A DNA stretch of 42,548 nt from Actinomycetota bacterium (GCA_013151445.1 JAADIG010000139.1:1-42548); one strand, 5' to 3'. Shown: positions 16,270 through 25,811, counted from the first letter of the stretch. Program-made: numbers and translations. The notes: a model not told the origin generated them from the sequence alone.

Positions 16270-18336
16270 CTACAGGAGTTCGGTGTCGGTCAGGATCTCG
16301 ACGGTCGCGGGTCCATCAAAAGCCATGGCGCTTGCCATGGCATCCTCGAGGTTGCCAGCGGCTTCGACGCGGATACCCAATCCCCCGCACGACGTGACGT
16401 ACTCGGCGATGTTCGGGTTGCTAAGCGATGTCTGCCACACCGGCCAGGCTCCGGCTCGCTGTTCCTTCGTAATCTTGCCAAGTTCACCATTGTTGAGGAG
16501 CACATGGGTGAGATTCATCCCGTACTTAACTGCGGTATTGACCTCCCAGGCGTATTGGCCGAAACCACCATCACCGGTGATGGCAAACACGGGGCGATTC
16601 GCAAACTGCGCCCAGTGGTCGTCGTCGGAGAAGAGGTGTGCACGAGTCGCCGCCCACGCCCCCATCGCGGCCGGATACCCAAAGCCGATCGAACCGAGAT
16701 AACCGCTCATCAAGACCGCTTGATCACCCGAGCTCTCGAAGTAGCGGCCGAAGCTGTACGTGTTGTTGCCGACATCGACCGCAAATATCGCATCCCGCGG
16801 GGCGAGGCGAGTCAGCACGTCGAATATCCGGGCGGAGTTCATTCCGGCACCGAGGTCGTCGGTCATCCTGCTGACCTTCTCGGCTCGCCAGATCTCCCAC
16901 CGGGCGGCAACCTCGGAGGTGTGATCGACGGATTGGTGACGTCCCTGGATGCGATCGAGTAGGAGACGTGCGGTCGTACCGACCTCACCCCAGACCGGCA
17001 CATCGATGCTGTGGGTCTTGCCGAGGTGCATGCGATCGAAATCGACTTGAATTGTTGGCCGCTTGGGTGTGATTCCGGTGTGGTTGCTAAAACTCGCACC
17101 GAACACGAGCAGGGTGTCGCATTCATTCATGAACCAACTTGCGATCGGCGTCCCGGATCGGCCGAGCACACCCGCACCGAGAACATGACCCGACGTCGCT
17201 GAGCCTGCTGCACCGGGACCGTTGCAGCCCATGTCACCGATGAGACCCTTCGCCTTGAAGGTTGTGACGACCGGGCAACGAAGTTCCTCCGCGAGGGCGA
17301 GCACCGCATCCATGGCAAATCGTGCACCGTGTCCGACAACGATGAGTGGCCGTTTCGACTGTGCGAGCAGGCTCGTCGCCTGGTCAAGTACTCCTGTCGG
17401 AGGAATGATCGCATTGTCAGCGATGCGGCCCTCGGGGCCACCGGCTTTTGCGCTCTCGCCGGCGGGAAGTGTTTGGACGTCATCGGGAAAGATGAGGTGT
17501 GCGACATCACGGTTCAGTATCGAACTCTTGAGCGCCAGATTCATCAGCTCGGCGTGGTTCGACCCCGGAAGCGCTAGGTGACTAAACCCGGCTACGGCGC
17601 TAAACGCCTCCTTGAGCGGAAGTTCCTGAAATGCCCCTGGGCCGAACACCTGCTGGCGGACCTGGCCGGTCAAGGCCAGAAGCGGTGCGCGATCTACCTT
17701 GGCATCCCAGCATCCCGTCAACAGATTCGTCGCACCCGGTCCGGCAATGGCGAGACAAGCCGCAGGACGGTCCGTGAGTTTCCCAAAGGCGCTCGCGGCG
17801 AAGGCGGCCGCACCCTCGTGACGAATCCCGATGTACTCGATCTTCCCGGCTTCCTCCTGGATGCGCACCGCATCGGCGAGACCGAGGTTGCTGTGCCCCA
17901 CCATCCCGAACACGTGGGTGACCCCCCAGTTGACCATCGTCTCGGCCATCACGTCCGTCACCGTCCGCACCCGCATCGGTTCGCTCGCCAGACCAACAAA
18001 GATCTCACCGTCACGGATCTCGACCGGGAACGCAGCGATCCCATCGTCGAAGCCACCCGGGGTGTTGCCGGTTACCGGGTCGAAGTCCCAGCCATGCCAC
18101 GGGCAGCGAAGATAACACTCACCCTCATCGGTACATTCGATAGAACCCTCGCCAAGGGGTCCCCCTTGATGCGGACACCGGTTGTCGAGCGCATGAAACG
18201 ACCCGTCAACATGAGTGAGTGCGAACTGATGTGTCGTCGAACCAACGGTCACACTCACCGTCTTGACCCGCCCCTCGGGAAGATCACCAACGCTTGCGAC
18301 CCTATGCCACCTCGTTGCCCCGTCACGATCGTTCAC
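16270..18336 (-). CDS. Rieske [2Fe-2S] domain fused to a thiamine-diphosphate enzyme (pyruvate oxidase/acetolactate synthase type)
   Basis: A 688-residue fusion. Residues 10-116 are a Rieske ferredoxin domain with cluster ligands C54, H56 (CPHQGGPLGEG) and C78, H81 (CPWHGWDFD). Residues 120-688 are a full ThDP enzyme. The PYR domain has the catalytic Glu in RHEGAAAFAA (E174) and the AGPGATNL turn. A central domain follows. The PP domain has the metal/ThDP motif from GDGGFGQ (588-590) to NN (615-616). Overall it resembles PoxB/AHAS-type 2-oxo acid enzymes. The Rieske domain could take electrons from the bound hydroxyethyl intermediate, which is inference. GGGAGAG five bases before the GTG supports the start, and the Rieske part is in frame with no break. 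The substrate is unknown. Confidence 0.88.
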   Translation of the reverse strand: MNDRDGATRWHRVASVGDLPEGRVKTVSVTVGSTTHQFALTHVDGSFHALDNRCPHQGGPLGEGSIECTDEGECYLRCPWHGWDFDPVTGNTPGGFDDGIAAFPVEIRDGEIFVGLASEPMRVRTVTDVMAETMVNWGVTHVFGMVGHSNLGLADAVRIQEEAGKIEYIGIRHEGAAAFAASAFGKLTDRPAACLAIAGPGATNLLTGCWDAKVDRAPLLALTGQVRQQVFGPGAFQELPLKEAFSAVAGFSHLALPGSNHAELMNLALKSSILNRDVAHLIFPDDVQTLPAGESAKAGGPEGRIADNAIIPPTGVLDQATSLLAQSKRPLIVVGHGARFAMDAVLALAEELRCPVVTTFKAKGLIGDMGCNGPGAAGSATSGHVLGAGVLGRSGTPIASWFMNECDTLLVFGASFSNHTGITPKRPTIQVDFDRMHLGKTHSIDVPVWGEVGTTARLLLDRIQGRHQSVDHTSEVAARWEIWRAEKVSRMTDDLGAGMNSARIFDVLTRLAPRDAIFAVDVGNNTYSFGRYFESSGDQAVLMSGYLGSIGFGYPAAMGAWAATRAHLFSDDDHWAQFANRPVFAITGDGGFGQYAWEVNTAVKYGMNLTHVLLNNGELGKITKEQRAGAWPVWQTSLSNPNIAEYVTSCGGLGIRVEAAGNLEDAMASAMAFDGPATVEILTDTELL

Positions 18337-18621
18337 GTCGACTCTCCCTGCATTCTCCGGCCCAGCAACAATCTAACCATCTGCCGCGACACGGTACACA
18401 GGTAGCAGCAACGGAACCCCCTGGCCGAGTGCGGCGGACCGCACCTACAGGCCCCCGAGCTGTTGTCAGCAACGGTTCGGACCACGTATCCAACGTATCA
18501 ACCACCGATTATCACCAGCGCCCCGTTGACCCGACCGGCCGATTCGAAGGACATATCCGTCACCTGCACGGCCTGTTGGCACTGATCTGCATCACCAGTC
18601 ACCGGGGACTCTGTGGGCACG
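18337..18621. other. Intergenic region between divergent Rieske-ThDP and MFS genes
   Basis: About 285 bp with no convincing gene. It must hold the promoters of both divergent genes. A short hairpin, GTGCGG-CGGA-CCGCAC, lies near 18,430. I see no TPP riboswitch motif on the minus strand. Confidence 0.4.
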
Positions 18622-18627
18622 TAGACT
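18622..18627 (+). promoter_or_regulatory. Putative -10 box of the Bcr/CflA-type MFS gene (leaderless)
   Basis: TAGACT, six bases (GACCCG), then ATG at 18634. There is no Shine-Dalgarno sequence. Confidence 0.55.
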
Positions 18628-18633
18628 GACCCG

Positions 18634-19860
18634 ATGCCCTCCGCACCCACGTCCTCTCTCAGCGCGCGCAACACCATGGGAAGACGCGAGTTCACGGTCC
18701 TCATGTCGATGACAATGGCGCTCACCGCCTTGTCTATCGACATCATGCTCCCGGCGTTCCCTCTCATACGGCAGAGTTTCGGACTCGACCCCACTTCCAC
18801 GGATGTGGCCGGTATCATCACGGTGTTCTTCGTCGGTCTTGCAGTTGCCCAGCTCGTTTACGGGCCGCTCGCTGATCGATTCGGGCGCAAGCCCGTGCTC
18901 TACGGTGGTTACGTCGTATTCCTTGTCGGTGCAATCCTCTCGATCCTCGCCCCAACACTTCCGCTGCTGCTGTTGGCACGCTTCGTCTGGGGTGTCGGTG
19001 CCGCCGGATCCCGGGTGGTTGCCCTATCGATCGTACGCGACCAGTACGAGGGCGAGGCCATGGCGAAAACCATGTCGCTCATCATGGCGATCTTCATCAT
19101 GGTTCCCGTGGTCGCCCCCGCGGTTGGGGCCGCAATCATTGTGGTGGCTCCCTGGCGAACTCTGTTCGGGTTCGTGGCTGTGTTTGCCGCCAGTGTCGCG
19201 CTGTGGGCCCGCCGTCTCCCCGAGTCGCTGCACCCCGAGGATCGTCTGGAACTGTCATTCAAACGCATCTTCGAAGCGGGAAGGGCCGTCGTCTCCAATC
19301 GCACCACTGTTGGGTTCACGATCGCTGCAAGCTGCACAACCGGGGCTCTCCTAGTCTGGCTCTCTCTTTCCGAGCTGGTGGTCGGTGACGTGTACGGTCG
19401 CCTGGAGGACTTCCCAATCTTCTTCGGAGGGATGGCGGCGATCACCGGCGGCGTGATGATTCTCAACAGCCGGCTGATCGACCGGGTGGGGCTGCATCGC
19501 CTCGTTACATTGGTGACAAGGACGTATGTTGTGGCGGCTGGTGTGTTCGTGCTGATCGTTATGGCATACGACGGTGTTCCACCGTTCTGGCTGCTCTTTG
19601 TTCTGCTCTCGGTGGTATTCGGACACTACGGTCTGATCATCCCAAACTTCACCTCGATCGCGATGCAGCCGATGGGGCACATTGCGGGAACCGCATCATC
19701 GGTCATTGGGGCAACCTCCACGTTCGTGGGGGTCGTGTTGTCGGCCCTGATCACCGCACAATTCGATAACACGGTCATGCCGGTGGCCCTGGCATTCTTC
19801 GGTCTGGGGGGGCTGGCACTTTTTGCTTCGTCGTGGGGCGAGCGGCACTGGGAGGAATAG
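18634..19860 (+). CDS. MFS drug-resistance transporter, Bcr/CflA type
   Basis: A 408-residue, 12-span inner-membrane antiporter of the DHA1 Bcr/CflA group, which exports drugs or small metabolites by proton antiport. Helix 1 carries the signature ALTALSIDIMLPAFPLI, typical of this group. The loop 2-3 motif A is YGPLADRFGRKPVLYGG. Motif B/C-like stretches are LLLLARFVWGVGAAGSRVVALSIVRD and MVPVVAPAVGAAIIVVAPWRTLF. The six C-terminal helices are complete, so the gene is intact. Length is normal (about 400). The first 15 residues are a polar leader; an internal ATG at residue 15 (MGRREF) is an alternative start, but the -10 box position favours 18634. Confidence 0.9.
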   Translation: MPSAPTSSLSARNTMGRREFTVLMSMTMALTALSIDIMLPAFPLIRQSFGLDPTSTDVAGIITVFFVGLAVAQLVYGPLADRFGRKPVLYGGYVVFLVGAILSILAPTLPLLLLARFVWGVGAAGSRVVALSIVRDQYEGEAMAKTMSLIMAIFIMVPVVAPAVGAAIIVVAPWRTLFGFVAVFAASVALWARRLPESLHPEDRLELSFKRIFEAGRAVVSNRTTVGFTIAASCTTGALLVWLSLSELVVGDVYGRLEDFPIFFGGMAAITGGVMILNSRLIDRVGLHRLVTLVTRTYVVAAGVFVLIVMAYDGVPPFWLLFVLLSVVFGHYGLIIPNFTSIAMQPMGHIAGTASSVIGATSTFVGVVLSALITAQFDNTVMPVALAFFGLGGLALFASSWGERHWEE

Positions 19861-19909
19861 GTCCTTACGTACCTGCGTTCTCGCTCCCGTTGTCTACCTG
19901 GTGGTCCCC

Positions 19910-20638
19910 TCAGGTCACGGAAACGGGTGGTGGTGAGGCGTTGAGAAGGGTGCGTCGGTGACGCCAGTCGGGTAGATACTGGTCCATCAGTCCGTAGAAC
20001 CGAGCATTGTGGCGCCGTTCCACAAGATGGACCATTTCGTGCACAAGCACCGACTCAAGCGACTCGACCGCACGAGTTCCCAATTCAAGGTTCAACCAGA
20101 TCCGACGGCGTTCGATGTTGCAACTTCCCCAGCGGGTTCTCATCTTGCGAAACCGAAACTCGGCCACATTGACGCCGATGACCGATTCCCAGGAGGTGAC
20201 AAGATCCGGCAGCACGCGATGCAACTCCTTACGGAGAAAACCGTCGACCAATGCAATGCGTTGAGAGCTGCCGTCACCGGATCGGAGGGCGAGAACAAGG
20301 TCACCACCATCTCGAAAGGCCCCTCGTCTGTTGATCGCCGGAACACTACGGACGGTGTGACCCACACCCCATACCCGGGCAATATCTCCATCGGTATAGG
20401 AATGCATCCGAGGCGGTACGGAGTCGGCGATCGATTGTCGCTGACGCCTGATCCAGTCGATCCGGGAGGAAATAAACTCCCGGGCTTCGGTATTGGTGAC
20501 GCGATGCGGCATCGCTAACCGGATTCGTCCGTCGGGTGGCCGGACCGAGAGATTGAGATTCTTTACACCCTTGCGAACGACGTTGACCTCAAAACCCGCG
20601 ACCTGAATCTTGGAGTGACGTTCTCTTCGGTTTGCCAT
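19910..20638 (-). CDS. YgjP/DUF45-type zinc metallopeptidase-like protein
   Basis: A 242-residue protein of the DUF45 (YgjP-like) family with a gluzincin-type active site. The zinc motif is HEMVH (H200, E201, H204), followed by H210 in VERRHNARFY. The family hallmark RTRWGSC lies at 168-173, and the C-terminal PDWRHRRTLLN is also typical. The N-terminal half is the usual beta-rich region. There is no signal peptide. Family members are found in restriction-modification loci and as stand-alone genes, and their substrates are poorly known. A CAGAAT box six bases before the ATG resembles the leaderless -10 boxes nearby. It follows the small membrane-protein gene by 43 bp. Confidence 0.85.
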   Translation of the reverse strand: MANRRERHSKIQVAGFEVNVVRKGVKNLNLSVRPPDGRIRLAMPHRVTNTEAREFISSRIDWIRRQRQSIADSVPPRMHSYTDGDIARVWGVGHTVRSVPAINRRGAFRDGGDLVLALRSGDGSSQRIALVDGFLRKELHRVLPDLVTSWESVIGVNVAEFRFRKMRTRWGSCNIERRRIWLNLELGTRAVESLESVLVHEMVHLVERRHNARFYGLMDQYLPDWRHRRTLLNASPPPVSVT

Positions 20639-20681
20639 CCCCGGATTCTGCCACGTCTGCCAGCATCCAGACGCGCCAGGG

Positions 20682-21221
20682 TCAGCGCATCAAAGGACTC
20701 CCGCCGGATGAGCCGTCCGCCAGAAGCTGTCGGGCCTCCACCATTCCGACCCTGCGCTGTGCGGACTGAAACGCGTAATACGCCGCAAACCCGTAGAAGA
20801 GGAAATCAAGGGGTTGGAGGGCGGTCAACACTTCGACCCAACCGCCGGGACCCAGCCGATCGAATAGGACGTTCGGGATCTCCGCTATTCCATCAGCGGC
20901 GAACGCGGCAACCCCGAGTACGTTGCCAAACGCGACACCGAGGAGAGCGAGGACACCGGCCATGATCCCAAAGGATTTATCAATCCCCTTGCCAAAGCGC
21001 GCCACCGCAAACCCGACTAGCGCACCGATACCGATGGCCACGATGCCGATCTGGAGTTCGGTCACAACCACGAGGATCGCCCACGCGACCGCACCGATAA
21101 CGGCAGCGAGCGCTCCTGCTACGAACCCGGCCGTTGTGTTCTCCTGGCTTTGAAGGATCTCGCGAAGTCGCTCCGCCTCACTCTGTGACAGGCGCTCACT
21201 TCCATGCTGTTCGGCGGTCAT
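20682..21221 (-). CDS. Four-span membrane protein of unknown function
   Basis: A 179-residue protein. A soluble charged N-terminus (SQSEAERLREILQSQE) is followed by three to four hydrophobic helices: two adjacent ones at about 31-75, one at 85-110 and one at 135-155 (PLDFLFYGFAAYYAF). The glycine-rich packing (VGALVGFAVARFGKGIDKS) resembles small permease-like proteins. I recognise no family. GGGGAGC just before the ATG supports the start. The YgjP-type gene follows 43 bp downstream on the same strand. Confidence 0.65.
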   Translation of the reverse strand: MTAEQHGSERLSQSEAERLREILQSQENTTAGFVAGALAAVIGAVAWAILVVVTELQIGIVAIGIGALVGFAVARFGKGIDKSFGIMAGVLALLGVAFGNVLGVAAFAADGIAEIPNVLFDRLGPGGWVEVLTALQPLDFLFYGFAAYYAFQSAQRRVGMVEARQLLADGSSGGSPLMR

Positions 21222-21405
21222 TGCTCCCCATTTCGTTCATCGTGATGTGGAGCGTACCCCGACACCCGACTTTATCGTGTACCAGTAGCGTCGGCAGTGC
21301 TCACCTGTTACTTGACGAGTATGCGATTCGTCGATCGACCGGATGCCCTCCAGAAGAAGAAGACAAACAACGAGACACCCGACCCGGGGCCAGCAAGCCG
21401 GTCCC

Positions 21406-21411
21406 TAGAAT
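21406..21411 (+). promoter_or_regulatory. Putative -10 box of the glycerophosphodiesterase gene (leaderless)
   Basis: TAGAAT, six bases (CGTTCC), then ATG at 21418. The same hexamer precedes the MFS gene at 23,673 on the opposite strand. Confidence 0.6.
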
Positions 21412-21417
21412 CGTTCC

Positions 21418-22440
21418 ATGATCCGGGCTCGCGCAACCACTCTCACCGCAGTGATACTCACAGTAATTGCGGCCGCATGCGCAACGACGACCGATTCTCC
21501 CACTCCCGGCACCAGCAGTGAGAGGGGCGATCCCCAACGGATTCTGGACAAGTTCGATGTGCAGGGTCATCGCGGCGCTCGCGGTCTCAAACCGGAGAAC
21601 ACATTGCCAGCATTCGAGGCTGCACTGGACCTCGGCGTCTCAACGCTCGAACTCGATCTCCACTTCACCGCGGACGGGGAGGTCGTGATCTCGCACGATC
21701 CGGTGATCGATCCGGCGAAGTGCGGTCTGCGACCTGGGGCCCCGGCGGGAATCCCAGACCCCGATGATGCCGAGACCTCACCGAGCGAGCTCGCCATCCG
21801 CACAATGACCGCGCAAGATATCCAGTGGTTCGTTTGCGACCGCAATCCCGACCCCGGCAAGTTTCCGCAACAGACCTCCGACCCGACAGCCGTCGCCGGA
21901 GATAACTTCGCCATGGTGACGCTCGACCAGCTCATTGATTTTGTCCAGGAGTACGCATCGTCCGAGACCAAGACTGAGGAGCAGCGCAACAATGCGCGAA
22001 GCGTCGTGTTCAATGTTGAAACCAAACGCAAGGCGAACGATCCGGCGAGAATCGGAGATGGCTTCGACGGCGTCAATGCTGGCCCATTCGAGATCAGACT
22101 GCTGGAGATAATCAACGACCGTCAGATTCGTGGACGGGTAATTGTGCAGAGCTTCGACCTGCGGTCGATACGTGCGATCAACGCAGTTGACCCGAGTATT
22201 CGGCTGTCCGCACTCACGTCCGACGGTTCTATCCGACTCGCCGAATATGCGGCAGCAGGTGCGACGATCTGGTCACCGCGAGCTTCTACCGTCACCGCGG
22301 ATCTTGTCACACAGGCGCATGCTCTCGGTCTCGCGGTGATTCCATGGACCGTAAACGAAACCGATGAGATCGATCGTCTGACGGCGATGGGAGTCGACGG
22401 AATCATTACCGATCTCCCCGGTCTGTTTGTGGGTCGATAG
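21418..22440 (+). CDS. Glycerophosphodiester phosphodiesterase lipoprotein
   Basis: A 340-residue surface lipoprotein that would hydrolyse glycerophosphodiesters to glycerol-3-phosphate and an alcohol, outside the membrane. The signal peptide ends in the lipobox IAAAC (C21). The TIM-barrel GDPD domain begins with GHRGARGLKPENT (H51, R52, E60), then the metal ligands ELDL (E78, D80) and the second catalytic His in ISHDP (H93). The C-terminal half contains VIPWTVNE and GVDGIITDLPGL, the closing strands of the family. It is complete and of normal length. It converges on the MFS gene, with only 15 bp between stops. Confidence 0.92.
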   Translation: MIRARATTLTAVILTVIAAACATTTDSPTPGTSSERGDPQRILDKFDVQGHRGARGLKPENTLPAFEAALDLGVSTLELDLHFTADGEVVISHDPVIDPAKCGLRPGAPAGIPDPDDAETSPSELAIRTMTAQDIQWFVCDRNPDPGKFPQQTSDPTAVAGDNFAMVTLDQLIDFVQEYASSETKTEEQRNNARSVVFNVETKRKANDPARIGDGFDGVNAGPFEIRLLEIINDRQIRGRVIVQSFDLRSIRAINAVDPSIRLSALTSDGSIRLAEYAAAGATIWSPRASTVTADLVTQAHALGLAVIPWTVNETDEIDRLTAMGVDGIITDLPGLFVGR

Positions 22441-22455
22441 GGCCCGAATGGTCTG

Positions 22456-23673
22456 TCAGCCGATGGTATCCGTGGCGACCCGCCGAGCAATGTCATCGGA
22501 CGCCCTACTCGCAGCCACCCCAAGGGCGGCTGCCACCGCCATCCCAACCACCACAATCAACATCGGTACCACGTAGCTCCCGAGGGCATCTCGCAAGACG
22601 CCCCCGATCCACGGCATCGCACCACCGGCGAGCGCAGCGAGTGACCATTGTTTCCCCATCAACAACCCGAAATCTTCACCTGCGTACCACTCGTTCATGA
22701 TCACCGCCCGCATTGGAAGTAACACACCAAAGAACACGCCGAACAGCGCAAAGAATGCCCACATGACCCATGCCGGACTTGCTACCACGGCGAACATCAT
22801 GACCCCGGCCAGAGCAGCGCATGACCCCACGAAGATCGAGATAGCCGGCACTCTCTCGGCCATGCGGGGCGCCAACCATCGGCCGGGGAACGTAAACAAA
22901 CTTGACATACCGGCGAGAAGAGCAACATACCGCACGTCGAAGCCAGCCTCTTGGAACACCGCGACCCTATGCAAGAACACCGTGCTCAGCACACCGAACG
23001 AGACCAGGACCGCAGCGGAAAAGGCAAACAACCGCCGATCTTCCACGAAGCGGCGCCACGGCACCGAGGATGCCGAAGAAACAGCCTCGGCTGGGGGGCC
23101 TCCCTTTGGAAGGAAGATGAAGGCTCCGACTCCGCCGACCACAACCATCGTCATACCAAGAACCCCCGAGGCGAACCGCCATCCGATCGTGGTCACCATC
23201 CATCCGGTCAACGGGATGAATATTGGGCCCGCGAACCCACCGACGACCGATACCAAGGCAATGGCCCGGTTACGCTCCGAGGGTAATATCCACTGGCCGA
23301 TCGCCACGTAGGCCGGTTCGTACCCTGTCATTGCTGTTGCCGGGCCGAGCAGAAGCCAGAACGCCGCAACGATCTGCCAACCCTCGGTGGCAACTGCGAA
23401 CAACCCAAAAGCACCACCGCTCATCAGTGCCCCGAATCCGATCAGGCCGCGTACGGAATGACGGTCGGCTATTCGGCCGACCAGTGGTGCGCTCAGCCCG
23501 GCAACGATCGCCGCGCCCCCAAACCCGGCAGACAACAACGAGATGGAGAACTCCCCGCCGGCAGCCTTCTCGGTGACCATCACGGACAGCGCATAGAGCT
23601 GGGTTCCGTATGCGACCGCGACCAACCCCGCAAGAGAGAAAACGGCGCGACGTGTAAGTGGAGGGGTACCCAT
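22456..23673 (-). CDS. MFS transporter (monocarboxylate/oxalate-formate antiporter-like)
   Basis: A 405-residue, 12-span MFS protein. Motif A is LVGRIADRHSVRGLIGFGALM. The central loop has the polar PKGGPPAEAVSS stretch, and the second half repeats the pattern (GRWLAPRMAERVPAISIF). The arrangement and sequence resemble the monocarboxylate/oxalate:formate antiporter branch more than drug exporters, but the substrate is not readable. The frame is open 57 codons further upstream; I chose the ATG giving MGTPPLTRRAVFSLAG because it precedes the first helix and has a TAGAAT box eight bases before it. It is divergent from the DUF454 gene. Confidence 0.85.
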   Translation of the reverse strand: MGTPPLTRRAVFSLAGLVAVAYGTQLYALSVMVTEKAAGGEFSISLLSAGFGGAAIVAGLSAPLVGRIADRHSVRGLIGFGALMSGGAFGLFAVATEGWQIVAAFWLLLGPATAMTGYEPAYVAIGQWILPSERNRAIALVSVVGGFAGPIFIPLTGWMVTTIGWRFASGVLGMTMVVVGGVGAFIFLPKGGPPAEAVSSASSVPWRRFVEDRRLFAFSAAVLVSFGVLSTVFLHRVAVFQEAGFDVRYVALLAGMSSLFTFPGRWLAPRMAERVPAISIFVGSCAALAGVMMFAVVASPAWVMWAFFALFGVFFGVLLPMRAVIMNEWYAGEDFGLLMGKQWSLAALAGGAMPWIGGVLRDALGSYVVPMLIVVVGMAVAAALGVAASRASDDIARRVATDTIG

Positions 23674-23681
23674 GGAGGGCG

Positions 23682-23687
23682 ATTCTA
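23682..23687 (-). promoter_or_regulatory. Putative -10 box of the second MFS gene (leaderless)
   Basis: On the minus strand TAGAAT lies eight bases (CGCCCTCC) before the ATG at 23673. There is no Shine-Dalgarno sequence. It also decides the start among several in-frame options. Confidence 0.5.
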
Positions 23688-23820
23688 AGCGGGAAAGAGC
23701 AAACTGTTCGAAGACTGGCCACGCACTCGCAGCGACACGCCCCGTAGTGCCAAACCGAACCGCCAACCTCACAGGGTCGCGGGACGTACACTCACAGGCC
23801 ACGGACGAGAGGTTTCGATT

Positions 23821-24246
23821 GTGGCAGCCGACGATCACGATCAACCGGATACCAGACCAACTGTCTACCGAGGGTTAAAGCGCGTCCTGGCGATCGGTGC
23901 CGGGCTGCTACTCGTCGGTATCGGCATCATCGGAATCTTCGTTCCGGGCCTCCCGGCAACCGTGTGGTTTCTCATGGCGTCATACCTGTTCGCACGTTCA
24001 TCCGAGCGGCTGCACAAGAAACTTCGCAATTCCAGAGTCGCAGGCCGTCTCCTGGTTGACTGGGAGGACCATCACGCGATTCGGCGCAGCACCAAGCTGC
24101 GCGCCATCGCACTGGTCCTTGTTTTCAGTTCCCTGTCAATCGCGTTTGCCCCCATCCCGGCTCCATCGAAGATCGGGATCGCAGTCCTGGCTGGGATCGG
24201 TGTGACCGTGATCGGTCGACTCGCGGTCCTTCCGGTAGACGTCTAG
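23821..24246 (+). CDS. DUF454 (YbaN-like) inner-membrane protein
   Basis: A 141-residue protein of the DUF454/YbaN family. The hallmark is GIIGIFVPGLPATVWFLMASYLFARSSERLHK, where the PGLP turn between two helices and the FARSS motif are diagnostic. A short cytoplasmic stretch (LLVDWEDHHAIRRSTK) and two more helices follow. The function of the family is unknown. The start is GTG with GAGAGG eight bases upstream. The N-terminal 15 residues are Asp-rich. It converges on the PLP enzyme gene with a 21-bp gap. Confidence 0.85.
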   Translation: MAADDHDQPDTRPTVYRGLKRVLAIGAGLLLVGIGIIGIFVPGLPATVWFLMASYLFARSSERLHKKLRNSRVAGRLLVDWEDHHAIRRSTKLRAIALVLVFSSLSIAFAPIPAPSKIGIAVLAGIGVTVIGRLAVLPVDV

Positions 24247-24267
24247 ACCGCGGCCGAACGGCAGCGA

Positions 24268-25752
24268 TCAGCCAGCAACACCGGTGCGGTCGTTGAAATC
24301 GCTGATCATTTCATCCCACTCCGCGAGGTAGTGTCGAATACCGTTCCAGAAGTCCTGTCGACGCCGATCCTCGAAGTGCTCGAATGACACTCCCTGCTGC
24401 TCAACCCAGGTGAAGTAACCGAGGTTGAAAACACGATCCGTCTCGGGCTGCCCGAGTTCCATCAGGTGAGCCGATGACTCACCCCCCAGGTGCTCCCCAA
24501 ACGCCGCCGCAGCCTCCTGTGCTCCGAACCCATCCGGATAGTCACGCGTGGTGAACTTTGCGATCTCCGAGGTGTACATCGCGGCACCATCTGTAGCGAC
24601 CGTTACGATCACGTCATCTGAGGTGAGTCGGTGGTATTGCGCATACTTGATCGAAGCCAGCATGTTGCAGATGGAGGACAAACCCATATGCCGGAGCTGC
24701 TCGATGGCTGACGGCGCTAGGCCCTTATCGGCGAGCAGTGCGTGACCCGCGGCGGTGTTGAAGACCATAAACAACGCATCGGTGGCGCGGTCCGACACAC
24801 CGACAACGTCATCGCTGTTCGTGACGTTGTGGATGAGTGGAATGTGCTTGTCGCCGATCCCCTGGATATTGTGATCACCGAATCCGTTGTACAGCATCGT
24901 CGGACACTCAAGGGCCTCGACCGGGACAATATGACAGCCGGTCCTTTCCTTGAGATAGTCCCCCGCCCCGAGTGTTCCCGCGGAACCCGATGCGGAGACG
25001 TACGCCGCAAGCCGTTTTCCCCCCGAGTCGTTGAAGATGTGATGCAGTGCGGGTCCGGTCACACCGTAGTGCCCGAGGTGGTTTGAGTACTCGGAGAACT
25101 GGTTGAGGATCACATTCCGGGGATCCTGTGCTAACCGGTTGCACTCGTCATAGATCTCCTTGACGTTGGACTCCACACCATATGTACGAATGACGTCGTC
25201 GGGGGATGCAATCCATTCATCGAGCCAATCGAAGCGCTCCTTGCTCATCCCCTCGGGAAGCACTGCAACACCGCGGCTTTCCATGATCCGCGAGATGGCC
25301 ACACCACCACGGGCGTAGTTTCCCGTAGATGGCCATATCGCACGATGGGTTGTCGGGTCGAAGGCACCCGCAACGATCCGCGGCGCAAGACAGGAGTATG
25401 CGGCCAGGACCTTGTGGGCCGTGATCATCGGGAATCGGTCTCCGATTGCCAGGATGATGCGAGCATCAACACCGGTCAGCTCCGACGGCAGTTCGATGTA
25501 TCCGGGTACCTCTACTCTGCCCGTGCGAGCTTCATCGTTGTACCAATGCACGCGGAACAGGTTGAGCGGATGCGGCTCATCGGGGCCGACGTCGGCAAGT
25601 TTGTCGACGATGGAACCTGGAATCGTCGCGGGATCGCCGAGTTCCGCAAACGTTGGAAGCCGAATGCCGACGGATCGAAAGCGTTCCACGGTACGCGTAA
25701 GTGCAGCTTCATCAACGACCGCTTCATATAATCCGAGTGTTTCCTGCGACAT
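24268..25752 (-). CDS. Fold-type-II PLP-dependent enzyme (cysteine synthase-like)
   Basis: A 494-residue enzyme of the tryptophan synthase beta/cysteine synthase fold. The likely PLP lysine is K114 in [13 protein letters not shown], and the phosphate/substrate loop is STGNYARGG (142-150). A glycine-rich cofactor loop [13 protein letters not shown] follows further on. It is much longer than CysK (about 310), with N-terminal and C-terminal extensions of about 90 residues each. Actinobacteria carry such long homologues annotated only as PLP-dependent proteins, so I do not name a reaction. AGGAG five bases before the ATG supports the start. Upstream lies an AT-rich promoter region with the palindrome TACATTTTGTA at 25801-25811. 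Confidence 0.8.
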   Translation of the reverse strand: MSQETLGLYEAVVDEAALTRTVERFRSVGIRLPTFAELGDPATIPGSIVDKLADVGPDEPHPLNLFRVHWYNDEARTGRVEVPGYIELPSELTGVDARIILAIGDRFPMITAHKVLAAYSCLAPRIVAGAFDPTTHRAIWPSTGNYARGGVAISRIMESRGVAVLPEGMSKERFDWLDEWIASPDDVIRTYGVESNVKEIYDECNRLAQDPRNVILNQFSEYSNHLGHYGVTGPALHHIFNDSGGKRLAAYVSASGSAGTLGAGDYLKERTGCHIVPVEALECPTMLYNGFGDHNIQGIGDKHIPLIHNVTNSDDVVGVSDRATDALFMVFNTAAGHALLADKGLAPSAIEQLRHMGLSSICNMLASIKYAQYHRLTSDDVIVTVATDGAAMYTSEIAKFTTRDYPDGFGAQEAAAAFGEHLGGESSAHLMELGQPETDRVFNLGYFTWVEQQGVSFEHFEDRRRQDFWNGIRHYLAEWDEMISDFNDRTGVAG

Positions 25753-25800
25753 CCTCGCTCCTGCTTCTCATCGATGTGCTCGCAATACTATTCGAAACTT

Positions 25801-25811
25801 TACATTTTGTA
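25801..25811. promoter_or_regulatory. AT-rich palindrome upstream of the PLP enzyme gene
   Basis: TACA-TTT-TGTA, a perfect inverted repeat 49 bp before the PLP enzyme start, in a locally AT-rich patch that on the minus strand also contains TAGTAT as a possible -10. It is a plausible operator, but short enough to be chance. Confidence 0.3.

Noticed and set aside
15979-16962. 327-codon plus-strand frame over the Rieske-ThDP gene
   Set aside because: It is antisense to strongly supported motifs, has no recognisable family, and arises from GC-rich codon structure on the other strand.
18337-18633. Possible TPP riboswitch before the ThDP enzyme
   Set aside because: The conserved CUGAGA and ACCUGA-type core elements are not found on the minus strand.
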